From Celoporthe dispersa (Eukaryota > Ascomycota > Sordariomycetes > Diaporthales > Cryphonectriaceae): a DNA stretch of 64,000 nucleotides. Below, one piece after another: positions 22,202 through 33,400 of this stretch. Location: the NCBI GenBank assembly GCA_016584495.1, contig WAID01000004.1, positions 3,162,001 to 3,226,000 on the forward strand, in the 5' to 3' direction. How positions within the stretch are numbered: the stretch's first letter is position 1; each line of letters opens with the position of its first letter. The position numbers were made by a program, and so were the translations under genes. Below the pieces are notes generated by a model. That model had not been told where the DNA came from and searched no databases. It was given only the letters and a program-made list of their open reading frames with translations.

Positions 22202-24560
22202 AACTCGAGGGTGAGGGCAGCTAGGAAGCCCGGGATGCAGTTCTTCTCGCGGACCCAATATTTAGTCAGATCCGACAGCTTCATGGCGAACTCGCTCCTG
22301 GGGCCGCCGCCAAACTTCATTGAGCCTCGATCACCATCAAACGTGATGGAACGCTCGTGCTCGTCAGTCTCGGAGGCATAGTAGACTGACTCTACCCGCA
22401 TTTTGTTCGTGGGGATGAAGGTGACGTGCCAGCCTAGGAGCGCGAAGACAGCCTCCTTGAACTCGTCGGACTTATCCTTCCATACTTCCTTGAGCCGTTG
22501 ACACTGCTTCTTGGCGGATGCAGTCTCCTTTTTAGCATTTTCCACGTCGCGCTGGAGTGCGACGAGCGTGGATACGGGCACTACCTGGAACGAGACAATG
22601 CCGCTCTCGCCATCGTGTACCAGCGACCGCAGCTGCTCGTTCTCGGTCCGGAGCTCGTCGATGGTAGCCTGCTTGACCGCTTCGTGCCTGGCAGTCGGGT
22701 TGTCGCGCAGTTCGAGAACGCGCACGTTGGAAGACCGCCTCGCAGCCGCCAGCTGGTCCCGAGCCACGGACAACTCCTTCTCGATGATCCTGTACTTGGT
22801 CTTGAGAGAGTCCAGATCATCCTGCAGAGTACGGTTCTTGCGTGCGAGCTGGCCGATCTGCCCATGTTGGGGTGAGTCTTCGTCCGTCGGTGCAGAACGC
22901 TTGGTACCTGCGACAGCCGCGGGACTGTTGGACGACGACTCGAGGTAGCTCATCTGAGCCTCGAGGCTCTTGACCTCCGCCTTGTATTCGTCGACCAGCT
23001 CCTCCAGTCTCTGTATACGCTGGCCCTTCTCTTCGTCAAACTTATCAGGCTGGAAGGTGGCATCCTCAGATTCATACATCTTGAGCTGCTCGCGCAGCAA
23101 CTTCGACTCCTTCTCCGCCAGGGCGCGTTGCCTCTCTAGTCTCTGTCGAGCCTTGTCGGCAGACGCACCTCCACCATTCGCCTTGAGCTTCTCGACCTGT
23201 GACGAAAGACCTGCCTTCTCCGCCTCAATGCTCTCGATTGTGGCATCGCGCTCGGCAAGCTGGGCCTGGATTGAACCTACCCGCTCCAAGAGTGAGGCCG
23301 AGTTGAAGCGTTCTTGGATGAGGGCGCGGGCCACAGCCTCGGGCGAGTCGAACTCAGCCTGGCCCTCACGTTCGAGGTACGCAGACCAAGCATGACGCTC
23401 AGTCTCGAGACGCTCTCGCTGCCATCGCTCCGAGGCTAGCTCCGCCTTAGTGGCCTCGGCGTCTTCCAGCTTGCGCAGAAGCGACGCCTTTTCCTCCTCC
23501 ACAATGGCCACCGCCTTGTGCGACTGGCGCAGATGTCTCAGCTCCGTCAGCTGCTCCCGATTCGTGGCCTCAAGAGTCCGGATATGCGCAACCTGTTCGG
23601 ACAGCTCCCGCCGTATTATGGCCATGGTCTCTGCGTCACCAGTCTGTGCTTTGAGTCTCAGTACCTCGGCCTCCATCTCGCTCATCTTGGCGTCCTTGTC
23701 GTTCAGCTGCTTCCGCACCTCCTCCAGACCGTGATCTCTTGCCAGGATGTTGTCTTCCAGCTCCCGGATCTTGTTCGCATCCTTTTGCAGCTGTGCGTTC
23801 AGATCAGCAAGCCTCCTCTCCTCGAGCCGGGCGGCCTCATCCTTGGCGGCTGCCAGGTCCTCGAGCTGCTCCTGGGACAACCGGGCCCGCTCCTCAGCCG
23901 CCCTCGCACGCCTCTCGATCTCGGCCTTCTCGTCATCCTGCTGCCTGCGCAGCTCGTCGAGCTCCTGCTGCAGCCGGCCGAGCTGCCTGACCACGGCACT
24001 ATGCTCGCTCTCGGCAGCCTGCTTCTTCTTGAACTCCTCGTCGGCCAGCTCCTTCGCCCTCCGCAGCTCGTTGTCCTGCTGGATGCGCTGGATCTCGGCG
24101 TTGCTTTTTGTATTCTCATTGTCGTAGCGCAGGGTGCTGATCTCCGCCTTCAGCGCTTCAATGGCGCGCCTCTGTGTCTCGTACCCCTGTGCGTCGGGGG
24201 GGCGACGTTTTCTTTGGATGACTCGCGGGTCATCGCACGCGGGGAGCCGGGGCGAGGTGCCAGAAGGGGACTGCGAGCGCGTAGATGCTGCGTCGCCGAG
24301 GCTGTATGATGATGGCTGAGCGCTGCTCAATCGTATCGCGTTCATCTAGCAGGGGGCTCCGTCAGTAATGTCCCGCAAGACTGAACACGACCCTTTCTCT
24401 TTCTACTCACCCTCGACTCTCGCAGCGAGGACGCAGGTCGCGGCAGGCCAGACAGGCTCGCCCGAAAGCGATTGGTTGAGCTCGAAACAGACCCTCGACG
24501 CGAGCTGGCTGCTGACGGCGGCCTCTCACCACCTGGTCCCTGTGGCGTCTGAGGCATCAT
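22162..24560 (-). CDS. MAD1: Spindle assembly checkpoint protein Mad1
   Basis: Two exons, 24560-24411 and 24345-22162, with a 65-nt intron (GTGAGT..CTGAC..TAG), giving 777 aa. A Ser-rich N-terminus is followed by about 500 residues of coiled coil and a globular C-terminal domain (FALLGWHVTFIPTNKM ... FYEQAV) typical of Mad1. The Mad2-interaction motif fits RVLELRDNP (about residue 592) and the RLK Bub1-contact motif is QRLKEVW (about 667). Mad1 anchors Mad2 at unattached kinetochores and nuclear pores. The start is chosen at the first ATG of the open frame; the frame remains open upstream without a better ATG, and a 5' exon further upstream is possible. The gene is tail-to-tail with the esterase gene and divergent from TAM41. 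Confidence 0.92.
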
Positions 24561-24995
24561 CGTGGGCGGCGGCTTGGGAGCGGTGGTTGTAGCATGAGGG
24601 TTGCCTGGGAAAACGCGTCGTGTCGACGATGTTTGGGTTGCTGCCGGTCGCGGTCGCGGTTGCGTTGAAACCTGCCTGCCCCTGCCCCTGCTTCTGGCTC
24701 TGGCTCTGGCAGGGGTTTCAGGGGACGAGGAGGAGCTGTGGTTGTGGGGCTGGCTGGCCTGGAGCTGCCCCTGGGGCCGCCACTGCCATCATTGGAGCTA
24801 GGACCAGGGCTAGGCCTCGGCCTCCGGGCCTGTTCTGCGATCCCTCTCAGGAGATCCTCGATGGGTTTTGGCATTGACATTTCTTCCAAATCCCACCAGC
24901 ATTGGCATCCAAGTTTCATAGCCAGAGACCCAAAAAGGAATGTCATGCAACCCAGGATCTCAATATTGAGAGCTAAGAGGTGAAGAAGCATTTCT

Positions 24996-25400
24996 GAGCA
25001 CAAAGGAGCGGCTCTCCTCTCTTATTCAGGAGCCTTCAGATTGTGCCCTTTATTGTCACAAAGGGCACAACGCTATACTCAGAACAATTGACCCCAACAT
25101 GTTCGACCAAGCTTGTTATAATAGTCAAAAGTGGTTTCTTTCCCTCTCTCTCCTCTTCTTCTTTCCCTCAGCTATCCTAGCCTTATTACTCACCTTGTCT
25201 GCATCATCTGGTTAATCCTGCATCACTGAGTGGACTGCCCAATGTGCTTGCCGCTCCGGTAGATCAGGTCTCTCAGGTATGACAAAAGGGAAATTTTGGG
25301 AGATGAGGTCTGAGTGTACTATAGAAGACTGAGAGGTACAGATTGGTGTATAATACTATGATGGTATAGTAGTCCTTAGGGAACACACCCTTTGTGCTCC
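24996..25400. mobile_element. Candidate small non-autonomous element (MITE-like or solo LTR), weak
   Basis: GAGCACAAAGG at 24996-25006 is matched in reverse orientation by CCTTTGTGCTC at 25389-25399, enclosing about 400 bp that differ in composition from the flanks. No target-site duplication is clear and no coding capacity is seen, so this is only a candidate. Confidence 0.25.
25041..25070. repeat. Perfect 11-bp inverted repeat
   Basis: TTGTGCCCTTT (25041-25051) and AAAGGGCACAA (25060-25070) are exact reverse complements around an 8-nt spacer. It could be an operator-like site, a hairpin in a transcript, or part of the candidate element around it. Confidence 0.75.
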
Positions 25401-25959
25401 ACTCCAATGCAATATTCATCCGGATGTCTTTTCTTTAACTCTTTTCTACCTCTTCTTGGATGTTCACATTGTCAAGACAATCATCCAGCAAGAGTTACAA
25501 GAACACTGCTTGAGATCTCATCAGTCCTAGACTCTAGCAAAAGACACCAGGCATATCAATCCCCTGCACAAAGGTCTCGTCTTCCCGCCTTGTTCCAGCC
25601 CAGGCCCTGCTGTCGTCAGCCCTGTGGTTCAGCTAAGGGACCCATGACAGACCCACGATTATGACGAGGACGGGGATCCTCTACTAGCTCCAGGGAATCG
25701 CATCATAACCCGGGGTCCTCCAAAAAGCTCTCACTTGGTTGCGCTGGAAGCAGACAACAGCTTCCTGACCTTGACTTCCCCTTCGCGGTCTTGCCCCTCC
25801 CCCCTCCAGCCCATGGAAGAACCAAAAGCCTGATATCCTGCAGCTCAGGCTGCCAGTCAATTCTCTTCTTCCTCATCATCAACACCACACTCTTTGACCG
25901 GATCGATCGTCACCTACGCTCTTTCAACACTCTGAACGCGATACCGAACGGCGGCAGAA

Positions 25960-27861
25960 ATGGCGACGCTGCGTCTTCTGGTAAGGCCCTGTCGGTGTTC
26001 GCGCTGGTCGTGATCGGGCTTGTTGCTGACCGTAGCCTCTCCTGGACAGGTGCGCAGCACCGCGGTGCGACCAGTGCTTTCGCGACGACTCTATGAGCAC
26101 CCGTACCACCGACTCCAAGCCATTCCTGCCGCCCACCGATTCCTCAGTGCGACCAACTACATGCGAGATGATGGCGTCCAGGCGCCTAAGAGCCAGGACA
26201 AGTCGACTATCGAGGCTTCCGAGAAGGACCCGAGCTTCGCCAAAGATACCAAACACAAGACAGGAGCCGTGGACAAGAAAACCTCACCTCCCTCCCAGAC
26301 CGCTGGTGCCCCTGGTGTCGCGAGCGATGCTGAGCAAGAGCAGCAAGGCCCAAAGAAGGATGGATCAACGCCTGCCGTAAAGAAAAACACCAAGCCCGTC
26401 GAGACTCCGAAAGTCCCTGGTGAGCCCAGGGAGCGCAAGCCCACGAACGCCGAGCGCCCGTCGTCCTTCAGAGTCGACAAGTCCGAAGCCTCGTCCTCTT
26501 CTGCGAACTCCTCCTTCGACGACATCAGCGACGATTGGGAGGACAACCCAAATCTTGACATCAAGAACTTTTCCGAGCTGCCATACAGCAACTTCGGGGT
26601 GAACCAGCACATCAAGATCAACGATGAGTTCAGAGAGGTTCTTAGAACGATCCCCTGGCAATTCCGTGCGCCCATCCGCTATGCGTTCGCATATGGTTCC
26701 GGTGTCTTCCCACAGTCCAAGTCGTCTGGCCGCGTTCCGACCGCCGAGGAGGTTGCGCGTGTCCATCCTAAGGCGCCTCCTGCGGTCCAGAGGGCTCAGG
26801 ATGGCACGCCCAAGATGATCGACTTCATCTTTGGTGTCACCTATACGCAGCACTGGCACTCCCTCAACCTGAACCAGCACCGAGACCACTATAGCGGCCT
26901 GGGCAGCCTGGGCTCGGCAGCCGTGTCATATGCCCAGGACCACATGGGCGCGGGCGTGTACTTCAACACGCACATCGTGGTCAACGGCATCCTGATCAAG
27001 TACGGCGTCGTCAACATCGACTCGCTGTGCCGCGATCTGACCGACTGGGACACCCTGTACCTTGCTGGCCGCCTCCACAAACCTGTCAAGATCCTGCGCG
27101 ATGATGCCCGCGTGCGCCTTGCCAACCAGATGAACCTGCTCTCCGCCCTGCGCACCGCCCTCCTGCTGCTGCCTGAGAAGTTTACCGAGCTCGAGCTGTA
27201 TAACACGGTCGCGGGCATCTCCTATCTCGGTGATCCAAGGATGACGCTGCCCACCGAGAACCCTCAGAAGGTCTCGAATATTGTCGGTCACAACATCGCC
27301 AACTTCCAGCGGCTCTACAACCCGCTGATCGACAATCTTCCCAATATCTCCTTCGACGGCCCCAAGGGAAGCCTCAACCGCTGGCTGGTGCAGGATATGG
27401 ACCCCGTGCGGCGCGGCAATATGGTGCGACGGCTGCCCAAGTCATTCCGGTCTAAGCTGTATCTTCAGTATCAGCACAAATTCGCAATCCCCCAGGCCGA
27501 GTTCGACGCCATGATGCAGGCGGACCGCGATGCCGACAGCGTGAGCTCGATTAGGAAGAAGGAAAACGTCGGCGCAGGAGGCTTCGAGACGCGTATCGCG
27601 CAGGACGACCCTGCTGAGCTCACGACGCGCGTACGCAGGGTCATCAAGAACACGATCGGGTGGCCGAGCACCACGCAGAGCTTGAAGGGCCTGCTCACGG
27701 GCGGTGTCAAGAAGAGCTTTGGCTATGTATTGGAAAAGGTCCAGAAATACCGCGCTGGATCGAAGAAGCCCGCTGCTGTGGCTGCCGCCGCCGCCAACAA
27801 GAACCCCCAGAAGGGATCCGTGGAGGGAAAGACGAAGCCTCAAAAAGAGAAGAAGGGTTGA
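25960..27861 (+). CDS. TAM41: Mitochondrial phosphatidate cytidylyltransferase Tam41
   Basis: Two exons, 25960-25980 and 26050-27861; the 69-nt intron has GTAAGG, TGCTGAC and GGACAG. The tiny first exon (MATLRLL) joins VRSTAVRPVLSRRLYEH to form an Arg-rich mitochondrial presequence; total 610 aa. A low-complexity Lys/Ser/Pro segment (about 60-170) precedes the conserved core, with YAFAYGSGVFPQ, MIDFIFGV and the LNLNQHRDHYSG stretch typical of the Tam41/Mmp37 nucleotidyltransferase family. The enzyme makes CDP-diacylglycerol from phosphatidic acid and CTP on the matrix side of the inner membrane, the first step to cardiolipin. The C-terminus ends in a basic Ala/Lys tail. Divergent from MAD1. 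Very sure of family. Confidence 0.93.
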
Positions 27862-28838
27862 ATTAGGCGTCCAAGACCAAATGGCTCGACGCTATCACGT
27901 TCCCAAGTTGTAACATTTGGACGACGTGAAAACTCCTTGGACAGCAGGAGATAAGGCATGCATGCGGTTGGTTTCTTTACGCGTCAGAGGGGTGCGCACC
28001 AGAGGGGCTCACCAACAAACCGTCTCCCAAAGATTCGTGCGCCCTCAGCTACGAGACAAGGGGAGAAAGAAAGGGAGCGATCGCCCATAACAAGCCATAT
28101 ATGGCTGAAATAGCCATCATGTACGAGTGCCTGCATATCTCTTATGAGAGGAGGCGACGATAGTTTCGCTGCTTCAACCACGGCGCAACGACGACGGACG
28201 GTTTATCATTGCGGGTCAACAGGACGGACATGCAAGCAGACGAGTAGGCAGCCAGATCTAGGCTGGAAAGATACCAAGCATTTTCTTGCTTTACACGATA
28301 GGACAAAAAAAAAAAAAGAAAATACTCGATAGTCTAACCAAATCATGACAATCAAAACAAGATTTCAGATAGCTAGGTCCTGATCCGACTTGGTGACTTG
28401 CTTGTATGCCACACGGGCGGTGATGATTGAGAAGGTCGAGATGACAATGGCGGAGCATCTCTCCGAGAGAAGGGAGTGCAAGCTACGACGGTATTGACCA
28501 GGAGAATTCATGACCAGACGGATCCCACAGAAGCGTCACTGACGACCTGAACCCTCTCGATTCGCTGCTGCCCTTTCACATCCTTCATCGCTTCCTCAGC
28601 TTGGGTCCTCGTGATTGGAGGGGTCCTGGATGCGCATCGAAGCGAACCCCCCACGACGACGGAAAAATCTTGGGGATGCTGTCCATTGAAGTGGACGAGG
28701 ATCAAGAAAGAAGTCAAGTAATAGCAGTGAGATTACACATTAAATACTCTTGCAGGAGAATGATCAAAAACGAAGTCTGCATGATGAACCGACGACACGA
28801 CCAGCTCCCCTCAGCAATACACGCTGTCCGCAATTCAT
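27862..28838. other. Convergent spacer
   Basis: About 1 kb between TAM41 (+) and the small hydrophilic gene (-). It contains an A13 run near 28305-28317. No gene or RNA recognised. Confidence 0.55.
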
Positions 28839-29369
28839 TTACCACTCCCTCTTGGCAAACTGAGCAGCCTTGTCAATCATCTTATCGCCAAAGCTCTCCT
28901 TCTGCCCACCATACCCAGACGACGAATGCTCATTGCTATACTCGCTACCGGCGGAGTACTCATTGCCGTTGTCTAGCCCACAGCAATACCGTTGTCAGCA
29001 CGAACACAAGAGAGAAAGAGAAGGGAGGGGAGGGGAGCAGCAATCCTCACCCGCACTGGACTCGAACCTGCTCTCAGCACTGCCGGTGCCAAGATTCTCG
29101 TTCGCCACCGACATGCCAGGCATACGCCTCTCCTGCTGGCCGACGCCAGAGGAGAAGGACTCACTGCCAAGGCCGGACGACCGAGTGCTGGTGAAGCCGT
29201 CGTCCTCACGCTCGCGGCGCGAGGAGGAGCTGTTGCTGCTGAATCCGCCGCTGTTCATGTCTCCCGAGGAGAAGTTGTTGTCCTGATACATGCCGCTGTT
29301 CGAGCGGTTGTTGCCCTCCTGAGAGTAAGAGGAGGTGTCGTTGTTGTACTGGTTGCTGTAGGAGTCCAT
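28839..29369 (-). CDS. Small hydrophilic, low-complexity protein (150 aa), stress/conidiation-type
   Basis: Two exons, 29369-29051 and 28972-28839, with a 78-nt intron (GTGAGG, GTGCTGAC, GCTAG); the join gives 150 residues ending at TGG TAA. Composition is dominated by Ser, Asn, Gly, Gln, Asp and Glu with almost no hydrophobic residues except the C-terminal segment (DKMIDKAAQFAKREW), which could form a short amphipathic helix. No signal peptide or membrane segment. Such hydrophilin-like proteins are common among fungal stress-induced or spore transcripts, but I cannot name a family. A TATAAG element lies about 165 bases upstream of the ATG (29535-29540, minus). The clean splice with conserved phase and strong composition argue it is real. 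Confidence 0.75.
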
Positions 29370-32300
29370 CTTGTTTGTGGATGTATGTGGCTCTGCAGGA
29401 AACTGAAAGGAATAGAGAAAATTTTGATCAAGGGTTGAGTCTGTGTGGGAGAACCGTTGGAAATAGGAAGGCTTCTGGTGATGGATGTGATTGATTGTGA
29501 TCGATATTGGATAAGATGAAGGACTAGAGGGATTCTTATACTTGACGTGTCTCAGTACTTGAGACGATATTTCTATGCTGCTGATGACTTCATCTACGAA
29601 TTTGACTTTGTGTTCCTGTATAAGAGCCGCCTCTCGTATTCAAACCCGTTATGATACCTCTAAGGCAATCCTGCTCTGACTGACCTCATCGTGCTTCTCC
29701 CTCCGTAGGCCTCGACGTAGAGAGAAAAGCCAGTTTTAGAAACCCTCCAGAGCAGCTCGTCCCAAGCAGCCACTATCACCTCCCGGTTTTCCTTGCTTCC
29801 TTGAGCGCCAAGTCTATTGCACCAGACACCCGGTCCCTTACTCCCTGGCCCAGCAGGGGAAATTTCCAAGTTTCGATTTCGTATCGCCAACTATACCGCA
29901 GAGATCCGGCTCATGAACAGGCCCGGTCTGAAGGGCGATCAGTGGCACAAAAACCCGAAATCAAGGTGAGGGTGGACGTTGAGGTGGGATGAAGTCAGTC
30001 AGACCGGCTTGGAGCAGGGGTGGGCTGCAGGATGACGAAACGGTGGTTTTTTGGTGGTTTTTTTTCTTTCTTTTTTGGTCTGAGGTGCAGGGTTCTGCAA
30101 CCGGGGGCGGTTGGACCCTGAAGGTTGTGCTTTTGTTAATTCCCCGCGTTCTGTCCTGCGGCTGAAAGCATATCACATGTGGCATCTGCTGTGCACCTCA
30201 GGCTTTCCAACTTGAATTGAGAGTAGTCCGGAGGAGGAGGGGAAATGGTGGCGGGCTACACAAACCTTGGAAGAAATTATCGAGGACCGCGATAACCTCA
30301 ACAAACCCGCTATAGCACCGACTCCATCCTCACACCACTGTCTTTTTTTTCGGCCGCCGAGAGATCTCACGGATTGGACAAATTATTTCTTTCGTCTGCA
30401 GATACGAGTGGCATCATCGGTGGCGTCAGTAGTGATATTCAGTGAGACCGACCAGATCCTTCCACCGGTCTCTGCGTTCGATAAGACCTCAGGGCGCCAG
30501 GAAATGGCCCGTCCCGCGAAATAATCTAGCGCCGGGTAGCTGTGCAGCCCAGAACACCGCAGGGAAGGATGAAACGTCTAGTGCTTGTGGAAAATTAAGG
30601 CTACCGAGTGGTAGCTATACGGGCGAACAAGTAAAGGATCCTCGACACCATCAACAAGTGTTGAGACCTTGTTAAAAGTTATACTTCTATCAAATCCTAG
30701 CATATAGCCATCTAGGTGTTGAAAATTGGTTTTCCACTGAGCACAGATCTATGGCAGCCCTATAACATATGCTCGCGAAGCACTTCATCTACCAACGCTG
30801 TCTACCATGCTCCTCCTAGGCGAGGAACACGGCTAATCCTCCACCTCGTGTGTCCTTCACCCCAGAAGCCCATGCATCTCTAGCTCACCAGCAAGCCGCC
30901 AGCGCGCTCAGGCTGCGCCCTTCATCGGCAGGCAGCCCGAGTACACGATGAAAGCCACTCATGTCATGGAGCGGCACCAAAAGAGAGGGAGAGGAATGTG
31001 TAAGGGAGGCCAGCTTCATTTTTTTCTAGCCGGCTAGTTGCCTAACTGAGGCTACGGCTCACCGAGTTTGCCCAGGTGCATAGGCGTGGGCGCCTTTCTG
31101 TGCATAGGTGTCTCAGCATTATTCATCATGTTCTTCATCACAGCCACCAAGCAGAGCTCGACAGAACCAAGTGATCCGGCAGACATCGAGATTCACTGGT
31201 GCTTTGCATATCAGATATGCACATGCGTCCAATGAGGGCAAAGAGGATGCTACGAAAGATCAACTCGGAAGAAATGAGTGCCTGCCACGGCAAGGGGACC
31301 AGCCAGTACGTGGCTTCGGCTGTGCGCCATCGTTTAATACAGGCTAAGAGCTATGGTGCGAGACTGGGGTCAGAACGACAAAGGGAGAGCCCACATCCAG
31401 TCGCTGCTTGTTGGCGCCGCGGGAAGAGGGAAAGGAGGGGGGAGGGGGAGCCAATTTACCTAAGGCCTGACAGACCGACCTCCCATGATCATGTCGTGGA
31501 AGTTTGGGCATCAACGGACACCACCTCGTGATGGCGCCTAATGCGGCATGGACCTCGGGAGCGTCCGTTTAACGGCGGCCGTTCTTGTATCTGTGGCAAG
31601 AACCAATACTCACCTTCCACGAGCTGAAACACATCGAATGCCGGCAAACGCTCTCGTGTCCCTCGGACGTTTTCCCGGGGGGGGGGGGAAGGCTGGCGGG
31701 GCTGGCGGCGATGGCGGCTTGGGCGTCAGGAAGTGCATCGTGGATGGCTCAGGGAGATCCGACAACTTGCACAAGCGGCCTAAGACATAGACAGACAACG
31801 ATCATCGGATCCCCCCTGCTACGGGCATGACTCCTCCCAGAGAATCACCAATGATCAATGGATCGAATGTTCAAGAACATTGTGGTGTGTGACGCGACTG
31901 CTTGTTCCTGTGTATCGTTGCGCCCTCAGCAACTCCCTCAGGAATCGCATTCACGAAGCAGAAAACAATTCAGGGAGAGTGGTGACGGTGATAGGATCTG
32001 CTCGGGTGATTGGCTCATGAGTAAGCTGTGGGAATTCTCGGAGGCTTCCAAAGACCTAGGACTAACATCTTTTCAGAATAAATATGTCTTGGGTCGTCCT
32101 CTTCATAAGTGAGCGCAGAAAAAAAAAAGAAAAAAAAAAGAAAGGTCGGTCCTGTCAGGAAGAGCACCTGCATGGAACATGGAACACCAGTATCGGAGGA
32201 CAAGGTCCCACGAAATATGCAAGGCTCTTATAAGGTTTGCTGCATTGTGGCCCCAACTACGGACAGACATGACAAAATATTCCTATTAGGCGAGATAGGA

Positions 32301-32559
32301 CGGCCCATTCGTGGACCGTCGACATAAGAAGGTGCGTATCATTTGTGTAATGAGCTTATACCATATGCTGATAGGTTACCTAGATTCGGCAATTGTCCTT
32401 CAATCAGCTTTCATCCGGTCGACTTCGCTTGGGTCCGCCCGAGCTGGTGAGCCGAGATGTGACGATGCGGCGGAACATGGGGCAGCGGAGGGAACACAGC
32501 AGGAGTCACGGAAATTCGGCCAAGCCATGGTCGCACCTTTTGTAGACATCTCGTGATGC

Positions 32560-32690
32560 TCTGGGTCAGCCTGCATGGAGGGCACACCTGCATGGAAGAC
32601 ACACACACACACACACACGCATACACACCCCCCTCATGGATGGCACGCATGCATGGAGGACGCACCTGCATTGAGAACGCCGTGTGCGCC
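32560..32690. repeat. Minisatellite-like stretch around CACCTGCATGGA
   Basis: TGCATGGA(G/A)G(G/A)CAC-type units recur four to five times between 32570 and 32680, interrupted by the (AC) run. A related CACCTGCATGGA occurs at about 32166, some 400 bases upstream. Confidence 0.5.
32599..32618. repeat. (AC)n microsatellite
   Basis: An uninterrupted run of about ten AC dinucleotides, followed by GCATACACACC. Confidence 0.9.
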
Positions 32691-33268
32691 TGCCCAAGTT
32701 CCGTCTTCAAACCACGGCTTTGTTGGGTCCTGCTGTTATTGGGAGATGTCATTGGGAAGATCCTTACGTTGTGGAGGTGGAGAGGAAGGAGCGAGACGGA
32801 GATATTGCCCCGGCCCCCGCCTTCTTCCTTCCTGCACGATCGCTCGTCGATGCGTGTACCTGTGTACTTACTGTTGTTTCTTGGAGAATATATGTCTGTC
32901 TCTCGCTCGCACCTTACACATGCACATAGTTGTCGGTACCTCCTTCTCCCTGAGACATACCAACAACATGACATGACCAGTGACCACTTCCCAGTCATCA
33001 GCTGTTCAGACGTGACCCCTCCTCACAGAAATCTTCCCTCTACTCTTTCCATCTCCTGGATTCTCGCAATCCTCCTCTCTCTCACAACAACCCATCCCCC
33101 TTCTCTCAATCTTGTTTGTGCTTGACAGACTCAACAATCCGACACGTCCATCGACTCAAACCCTGTCTTGCCTTCTTCTGTTCTTCAGCCCCTCCGAGAC
33201 AGGCCACTTGGTCCTACTCACCTCCATAGTCACCCATTTCCTTTTCACTACCCATCTTCAATTCCACG

Positions 33269-33400
33269 ATGCCTCCTCGCGCTCCCTGGCAGAGACGTGG
33301 TGAGGACAATGCCGACTCCAGTGGTGGAGAGGCCCTCGTCTCCCCAGTCGGGTCGGCACTCCCGATCCACTTTGAAGGCTCATATCGCGGCCACCGTTAG
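33269..33400 (+). promoter_or_regulatory. Possible overlapping upstream reading frame of aquaporin
   Basis: An ATG at 33269 in a different frame runs past the aquaporin ATG at 33309 and stops near 33400. If the transcript begins upstream of 33269, this frame would reduce translation from the main start. Confidence 0.35.

Larger units (their letters stand above)
24561..25959. other. Divergent promoter region MAD1 / TAM41 with inverted repeats
   Basis: 1.4 kb. The MAD1-proximal part is GC-rich with a short CTGGCTCTGG/CCCTGCCCCTG microrepeat near 24670-24710 and an open minus-strand frame (24557-25003) of unknown meaning. The middle part, 25000-25400, is more AT-rich and carries inverted repeats (separate entries). 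Confidence 0.55.
29370..33308. other. Long divergent intergenic region
   Basis: 3.9 kb between the small hydrophilic gene (-) and the aquaporin gene (+). Only short, unrelated open frames. It contains an 11-G run near 31678-31688, a (AC)10 microsatellite, a GCATGGA-rich minisatellite-like stretch and a pyrimidine-rich plus-strand stretch from about 33000 to 33270, likely the aquaporin leader. Confidence 0.55.

Noticed and set aside
24557..25003. 148-codon minus-strand frame upstream of MAD1
   Set aside because: Ends in a frame different from MAD1, is Pro/Arg-rich low complexity, and no splice clearly joins it. May be leader sequence; not called as a gene.
32553..33125. 190-codon plus-strand frame
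   Set aside because: Runs over a minisatellite and microsatellite and has no family resemblance; overlapping open frames of similar length exist on both strands.
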